Source: an uncultured Pseudomonadota bacterium (GTDB lineage Bacteria > Pseudomonadota > Gammaproteobacteria > Burkholderiales > Casimicrobiaceae). Taken from it: a stretch of DNA of 10,148 nucleotides. Positions 6,985 through 10,148 of the stretch are shown in pieces. The notes under the pieces are model-generated. The model was not told the DNA's origin and made no database searches. It saw only the letters and a program-made list of their open reading frames with translations. Both the position numbers and the translations under genes were made by a program. The number at the start of each line of letters is the position of its first letter. The stretch's first letter is position 1. Location of the stretch: NCBI GenBank assembly GCA_937958295.1, contig CALFEY010000068.1:1-10148 (forward strand), given 5' to 3'.

Positions 6985-8446
6985 TGAGCGCGCGCAGGGT
7001 GGCGAAGAACTGTTGCTCACCGCGCTTCATCTGCAGCGTGACCGACGCCCCCTTGTCGACCTTGGCGAGAAGGTCGTTCACCTGCGCGGCCGAGCGGGCC
7101 TCGGTGGTAACGCCCGCGCGGACGATGGCGAGCACGATGTCGCCCGCCTGGATGTTGCCACGGACGGTGGGTGCGACGTCTTCCACCAGCACGCCGGCGC
7201 GCACGTCGGCTTCCTTCTTCTGCTCGTCGGTGAGGTCGGAGAGCACGAGCCCCATCTTGTTGGGCTTGGCCTTCTCCTTCGGCGCGGGGCCCTTGCCGCG
7301 AGCCGCCGGCGTGGCGCCCTCCTCCTTCATCTCGGCCACGGTGATCTGCAGGTCCTTCTGCGCACCCTTGCGCCACACGGTGACGTTGATCTTGGTGTTG
7401 GGGCGAACCGCAGAGATGATGCGCGGCAGCTCGTTGGACGAGCGAACCTCCTTGCCGTCGGCCTTGATGATGATGTCGCCGACTTCCACCCCGGCCTTGG
7501 CCGCCGGACCGTCGCGTTCCACGCCGTTGACGAGGGCACCGCGCGGGGTGCCGAGGCCAAAGGCCTCCGCCTCCTCCTTGCTCACCGTCTGGATCTGCAC
7601 GCCGATACGGCCGCGGGTGACGCGTCCCTTCTCCTTCAACTGGGCCACCGTGTTCATGGCCACGTCGATGGGAATGGCGAAGGCGAGGCCCATGTACCCG
7701 CCCGTGCGCGAGTAGATGAGCGAATTGATGCCCACCACCTCGCCCTTCATATTGAAGAGCGGGCCGCCGGAGTTGCCAGGGTTGATGGCCACGTCCGTCT
7801 GGATGAACGGCACGAGGTTCTCCTGCGGGAGGTCGCGGCCTTTCTGGCTCACGATGCCGGCGGTCATGGAGTTGTCGAGGCCGAACGGCTTGCCGATGGC
7901 CACTACCCACTCGCCCACGCGCAGCTTCTCGGGATCGCCGATCACGACCTTGGGCAGGTTGGCCGCCTCGATCTTGAGGAGCGCGACGTCGGTGCGCTTG
8001 TCGGCACCGAGCACCTTCGCCTTGAACTCTCGCTTGTCGGACAGGCGCACCGTCACCTCGTCGGCGCCGTCGACCACGTGCGCATTGGTGATCACCTCGC
8101 CGTTGCTGCCGATGATGAAGCCGGAACCCACCGACTGCGCCTCCGGCTCGCGCTCCTGGCCGCGCCGCGGGGGCACCTGGCCGAAACGGCGGAAGAACTC
8201 GTAGAAGGGATCGTCTTCCGAGAGCTCGGGCATGCCGCGGCGGCTGCGGGCACGCTGGGTAACGTCGATAGACACCACCGTGGGACCGTTGCGCTCGTAC
8301 AGGTCGGTGAAGTCGGGCAGGAACGTGGCGCGCCCGGCGGCGGCCGGGGGCGAGGCCGGCGCGGCCTGCTGGGCGAAGGCCCCCGAGCAGGCCAGCGTGA
8401 GCAATGCGGCCGCGCAGCCGCGGCGGGCAATGGAACGGATGGACAT
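6974..8446 (-). CDS. mucD: Periplasmic serine protease/chaperone MucD (DegP/HtrA family)
   Basis: This protein degrades or refolds damaged proteins in the periplasm as part of the envelope-stress response. The 490-residue product begins with a Sec signal peptide (basic SIRSIARRG, hydrophobic core, probable cleavage after AFA at 23-25). The trypsin-like domain carries a full triad: His123 in TNAHVVDG, Asp153 in KRTDVALLK and Ser226 in NPGNSGGPLF. PDZ1 lies at about 279-372 and PDZ2 at about 396-486, joined by a Lys/Pro/Ala-rich linker (about 373-397). Cys20 is not in a good lipobox, so a lipoprotein is unlikely. The start at 8446 is decided by AAGGA at 8457-8453 with a 6-nt spacer; an in-frame ATG at 8476 would disrupt the signal peptide layout and lacks such a site. 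It follows rseB by 58 nt. Location next to rpoE-rseA-rseB makes it an expected sigma-E regulon member. Confidence 0.97.
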   Translation of the reverse strand: MSIRSIARRGCAAALLTLACSGAFAQQAAPASPPAAAGRATFLPDFTDLYERNGPTVVSIDVTQRARSRRGMPELSEDDPFYEFFRRFGQVPPRRGQEREPEAQSVGSGFIIGSNGEVITNAHVVDGADEVTVRLSDKREFKAKVLGADKRTDVALLKIEAANLPKVVIGDPEKLRVGEWVVAIGKPFGLDNSMTAGIVSQKGRDLPQENLVPFIQTDVAINPGNSGGPLFNMKGEVVGINSLIYSRTGGYMGLAFAIPIDVAMNTVAQLKEKGRVTRGRIGVQIQTVSKEEAEAFGLGTPRGALVNGVERDGPAAKAGVEVGDIIIKADGKEVRSSNELPRIISAVRPNTKINVTVWRKGAQKDLQITVAEMKEEGATPAARGKGPAPKEKAKPNKMGLVLSDLTDEQKKEADVRAGVLVEDVAPTVRGNIQAGDIVLAIVRAGVTTEARSAAQVNDLLAKVDKGASVTLQMKRGEQQFFATLRALNGE

Positions 8447-8452
8447 GGGCAA

Positions 8453-8457
8453 TCCTT
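8453..8457 (-). promoter_or_regulatory. Ribosome binding site of mucD
   Basis: AAGGA on the minus strand, six bases before the ATG at 8446. It is the clearest Shine-Dalgarno sequence among the envelope-stress genes here and selects this ATG over the in-frame ATG at 8476. Confidence 0.75.
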
Positions 8458-8504
8458 CGGAATTCGCGCGAGACATGCGCGTGGGGCGTTGTGACGTTAT
8501 GGCG

Positions 8505-9548
8505 TTACTGCTTGCGGCCGACCGACTGCGCGATCTGCCTGACGGTGGCAGGCGGCGCCTCGCCCACCACCACCACCCGGTACGCATCGCTGCGGGCGGT
8601 GTATTGCGCAAGGCCGCCGGTCTGCGTGAGACCGACCTGCGACTGCGTGACCGTGAACGGCTCAACAAACACGCTGATCGACACGAGGCCGTCGGAATAC
8701 ACGAGATGCACCGATGGCTCGGTACGTCCCGGGAAGGTGCGGAAGCCTTCCATGATTTTGGTGAAGCCGGCCGGAAGCTTGTTCACGATCCAGTCGGTTT
8801 CCTTCAGCACGACCTCGCCGGGCCCGCCCTGCTTGACCTTCCAGTCGGACGGCACGGATGTCCACGACGGCTTCAGCATGTCGCGATCGAGCTTGGCGTT
8901 GATCGTGACGTCGGTGAAGGCGAACTCCTCGATGACGTCGCCCTTCTCGTTGACGAGCCGCGACTTGAGCAGGAGCCCCGTCGTGGGGTCGGCCCAGAAG
9001 CGGTGGCCGTAGCGCATGCCGTCCTTGGGATCGAACACGGCCATCTCGGTCACGCGTCCCGCTACGCGGCCGCCGGGCACCAGCTTGAACTCGTAGTACT
9101 GCGCGAGGTTGGCGGTTTGCTCCGGAGAGAGCGAGGGGAAGACGTTGCGGATGGTGCGCGGCTCGATGCGCACGACCTTGGCGTCGGGGAAGTAGTAGCG
9201 GACCTCCTGCGGAGTGCGCACGATCTCGCGGGCGGGGCCGTCGAGGCTTAAGAGCTTCTCGGCCTCCTCCCCGTTCTCGTAAAGGTGCGCCAAGCGGAAC
9301 GTCTCGAAGTTGGCGCCTTGCCGGACCATCACGGTGCCGGTGTACGACAGCGTGCGCGCCGCCTGGGTGACCTTGGACATCCACTGGGCGGCGTAGCCCT
9401 GGCCGTGCGCCAGCGGCGCGGCGAGGAGGAGCACCGCGAGGGCCAGGACGTGGGTCCGGCCCGTCCCGGCGACAACGGCCGGAGCGGAGCGCGCGACAGC
9501 GGACCTGCGGGCGCCGGCAGGCGCGGCAATACGACGTTCGTGCATCAT
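8505..9548 (-). CDS. rseB: Sigma-E regulatory protein RseB (MucB)
   Basis: RseB is a periplasmic protein that binds the periplasmic part of RseA and shields it from proteolysis. Off-pathway lipopolysaccharide or lipid signals release it. The 347-residue product has a long basic N-terminal region (about 32 residues) before the hydrophobic core HVLALAVLLLAAPLAHG (33-49), with cleavage probably after AHG or shortly beyond. The mature part opens with WMSKVTQAARTLSYTGTVMVRQG (56-78), typical of the lipoprotein-carrier-like MucB/RseB N-domain. The second domain (about 235-345) includes LPAGFTKI and HLVYSDGLVSISVFVE (281-296). The start is one of two adjacent ATGs (9548 or 9545). Neither has a good Shine-Dalgarno, and no better start exists. 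It follows rseA by 26 nt, suggesting coupling. The unusually long n-region hints that the annotated start may be early, but no ATG, GTG or TTG lies between the ATG pair and the hydrophobic core. Confidence 0.95.
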   Translation of the reverse strand: MMHERRIAAPAGARRSAVARSAPAVVAGTGRTHVLALAVLLLAAPLAHGQGYAAQWMSKVTQAARTLSYTGTVMVRQGANFETFRLAHLYENGEEAEKLLSLDGPAREIVRTPQEVRYYFPDAKVVRIEPRTIRNVFPSLSPEQTANLAQYYEFKLVPGGRVAGRVTEMAVFDPKDGMRYGHRFWADPTTGLLLKSRLVNEKGDVIEEFAFTDVTINAKLDRDMLKPSWTSVPSDWKVKQGGPGEVVLKETDWIVNKLPAGFTKIMEGFRTFPGRTEPSVHLVYSDGLVSISVFVEPFTVTQSQVGLTQTGGLAQYTARSDAYRVVVVGEAPPATVRQIAQSVGRKQ

Positions 9549-9574
9549 CGGGACGTACAGGAGCTCGACTTGGG

Positions 9575-10102
9575 TCAGGGGCGCTCTTCGGTCACGGCCG
9601 GGGCCGTGGCGGAAGCGGAACGGAGGTACGGCGCCCCGCCCTGGAGGGCGAGCGGCGAATACTCCTGATGGGCGAGGAGGTACTCGTTGGGCACGTCGGC
9701 CGCCGGGATCCGCGGCGCCCCGGCGCGCATCGTGGCCGCCTCGCGGGCCTTGGCGATGCCGGTGGGAGGAACGTCCACCATCGAGAAGGCCGTCCAGCCC
9801 ACCACCGTGACGGCGGCCAGCGTGGCCGCCACCGCCCAGGCGAACATCGCGGGCTGTGCGGTACGGGGACGCGCCGCAGGCGGCGCAAGCACCGTAGGCT
9901 CGGCGGCCAGTGCAGCACTCACGCGGGCCGCGAAAGCGGCGCTGCCGGCAGCACCGGTCGCGGTGCCGCGCAGGTGGTCGCCGATCACGTGATAGGACAT
10001 CCACACGCCCCTCGCGTCCTGGGCCTTGAGCTGCGCGCAGCAGCGCTCGAATTCCGCTTCGTCGAGCTCGCCGTCCATCAGGCGCGAAATGTTCTCGTTC
10101 AT
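9575..10102 (-). CDS. rseA: Anti-sigma-E factor RseA (MucA)
   Basis: RseA is an inner-membrane anti-sigma factor that holds RpoE inactive until regulated proteolysis releases it. The 175-residue product has the cytoplasmic anti-sigma domain (1-65): NENISRLMDGELDEAEFE (2-19), a Cys21-Cys22 pair, and VWMSYHVIGDHLRG (33-46), a hallmark of the RseA/MucA N-domain. A linker rich in Ala and Pro follows, then one transmembrane helix (about 86-108), and a periplasmic tail with NEYLLAHQEYSP (139-150), the conserved C-terminal motif. The start is taken at 10102, not the in-frame ATG at 10108. GGAG at 10112-10109 leaves a 6-nt spacer to 10102 but none to 10108, and the rpoE stop TGA shares a base with this ATG (TGATG). 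RseB follows 26 nt later, consistent with co-transcription of sensor and anti-sigma factor. Confidence 0.95.
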   Translation of the reverse strand: MNENISRLMDGELDEAEFERCCAQLKAQDARGVWMSYHVIGDHLRGTATGAAGSAAFAARVSAALAAEPTVLAPPAARPRTAQPAMFAWAVAATLAAVTVVGWTAFSMVDVPPTGIAKAREAATMRAGAPRIPAADVPNEYLLAHQEYSPLALQGGAPYLRSASATAPAVTEERP

Positions 10103-10148
10103 CACCATCTCCGGTTCTCGTCGGTACCGAGCTGCGGCCGCAGCTCCG
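10102..10148 (-). CDS. rpoE: RNA polymerase sigma factor RpoE (AlgU), C-terminal end only
   Basis: Only the last 14 codons and the stop are in the window. On the minus strand they read ELRPQLGTDENRRW then TGA (10104-10102). The Leu-Arg-Pro motif and the basic Arg-Arg-Trp end fit my recollection of betaproteobacterial RpoE C-termini. The position directly before rseA, with a TGATG overlap, is the expected place for this gene. The identification rests more on context than on the short sequence. If right, it means sigma factor and anti-sigma factor are translationally coupled. Confidence 0.78.
   Translation of the reverse strand, partial: ELRPQLGTDENRRW
10109..10112 (-). promoter_or_regulatory. 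Ribosome binding site of rseA
   Basis: GGAG on the minus strand, inside the last rpoE codons. Its spacing is 6 nt to the ATG at 10102 and zero to the ATG at 10108, which decides the rseA start. Confidence 0.7.

Noticed and set aside
6923..8494. A 523-codon plus-strand frame antisense to mucD
   Set aside because: Same low-complexity composition, no recognizable motif, opposite an intact mucD.
8447..8504. A sigma-E type promoter for mucD in the rseB-mucD gap
   Set aside because: No GGAACTT-like -35 with a suitable -10 could be found in the gap.
10129..10146. An 18-bp perfect palindrome containing a NotI-type site at the right edge
   Set aside because: It lies within the predicted rpoE coding end and is composed of common GC-rich codons; no operator-like partner is seen.

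Overview
This is the well-known envelope-stress / signal-peptidase / RNase III gene block of a GC-rich proteobacterium. The gene order (rpoE-rseA-rseB-mucD-glutaredoxin-like-lepA-lepB-DUF4845-rnc-era-recO-pdxJ-nagZ) and the protein sequences point to a betaproteobacterium. The genus cannot be named from the sequence alone. Every supported gene lies on the minus strand, so transcription runs from the right end of the window to the left. The window starts inside nagZ (its N-terminal 90 codons are present) and ends inside rpoE (only its last 14 codons and stop are present).

Right part (about 6680-10148), envelope stress: the tail of the extracytoplasmic sigma factor RpoE/AlgU overlaps the start of its membrane anti-sigma factor RseA. 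Next come the periplasmic sensor RseB and the periplasmic protease/chaperone MucD (DegP family, intact His-Asp-Ser triad, two PDZ domains). A small CxxC thioredoxin-fold protein overlaps the end of mucD. No rseC/mucC gene lies between rseB and mucD.

Middle (about 3450-6680), translation and secretion: lepA (EF4) starts with GTG and follows a short AT-rich intergenic segment that carries a clear hairpin. It is followed by lepB (signal peptidase I) and a small single-span DUF4845 protein whose N-terminus resembles a type IV pilin leader.

Left part (1-3435), RNA processing, repair and cofactor genes: rnc, era, recO, pdxJ and the start of nagZ are packed with overlaps (14 nt for rnc/era, 4 nt for recO/pdxJ, 4 nt for pdxJ/nagZ) or very short gaps, as in one transcription unit. 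The acpS gene often found between pdxJ and nagZ in related genomes is absent.

No gap between genes exceeds about 135 bases (lepA-lepB). I see no tRNA, rRNA, CRISPR array, insertion sequence or sign of recent transfer. The window is a conserved core region, and I found no convincing undescribed multi-gene system. The points worth a second look are the pilin-like N-terminus of the DUF4845 protein, the missing acpS, the hairpin leader of lepA and the unusual translation start context of lepB.
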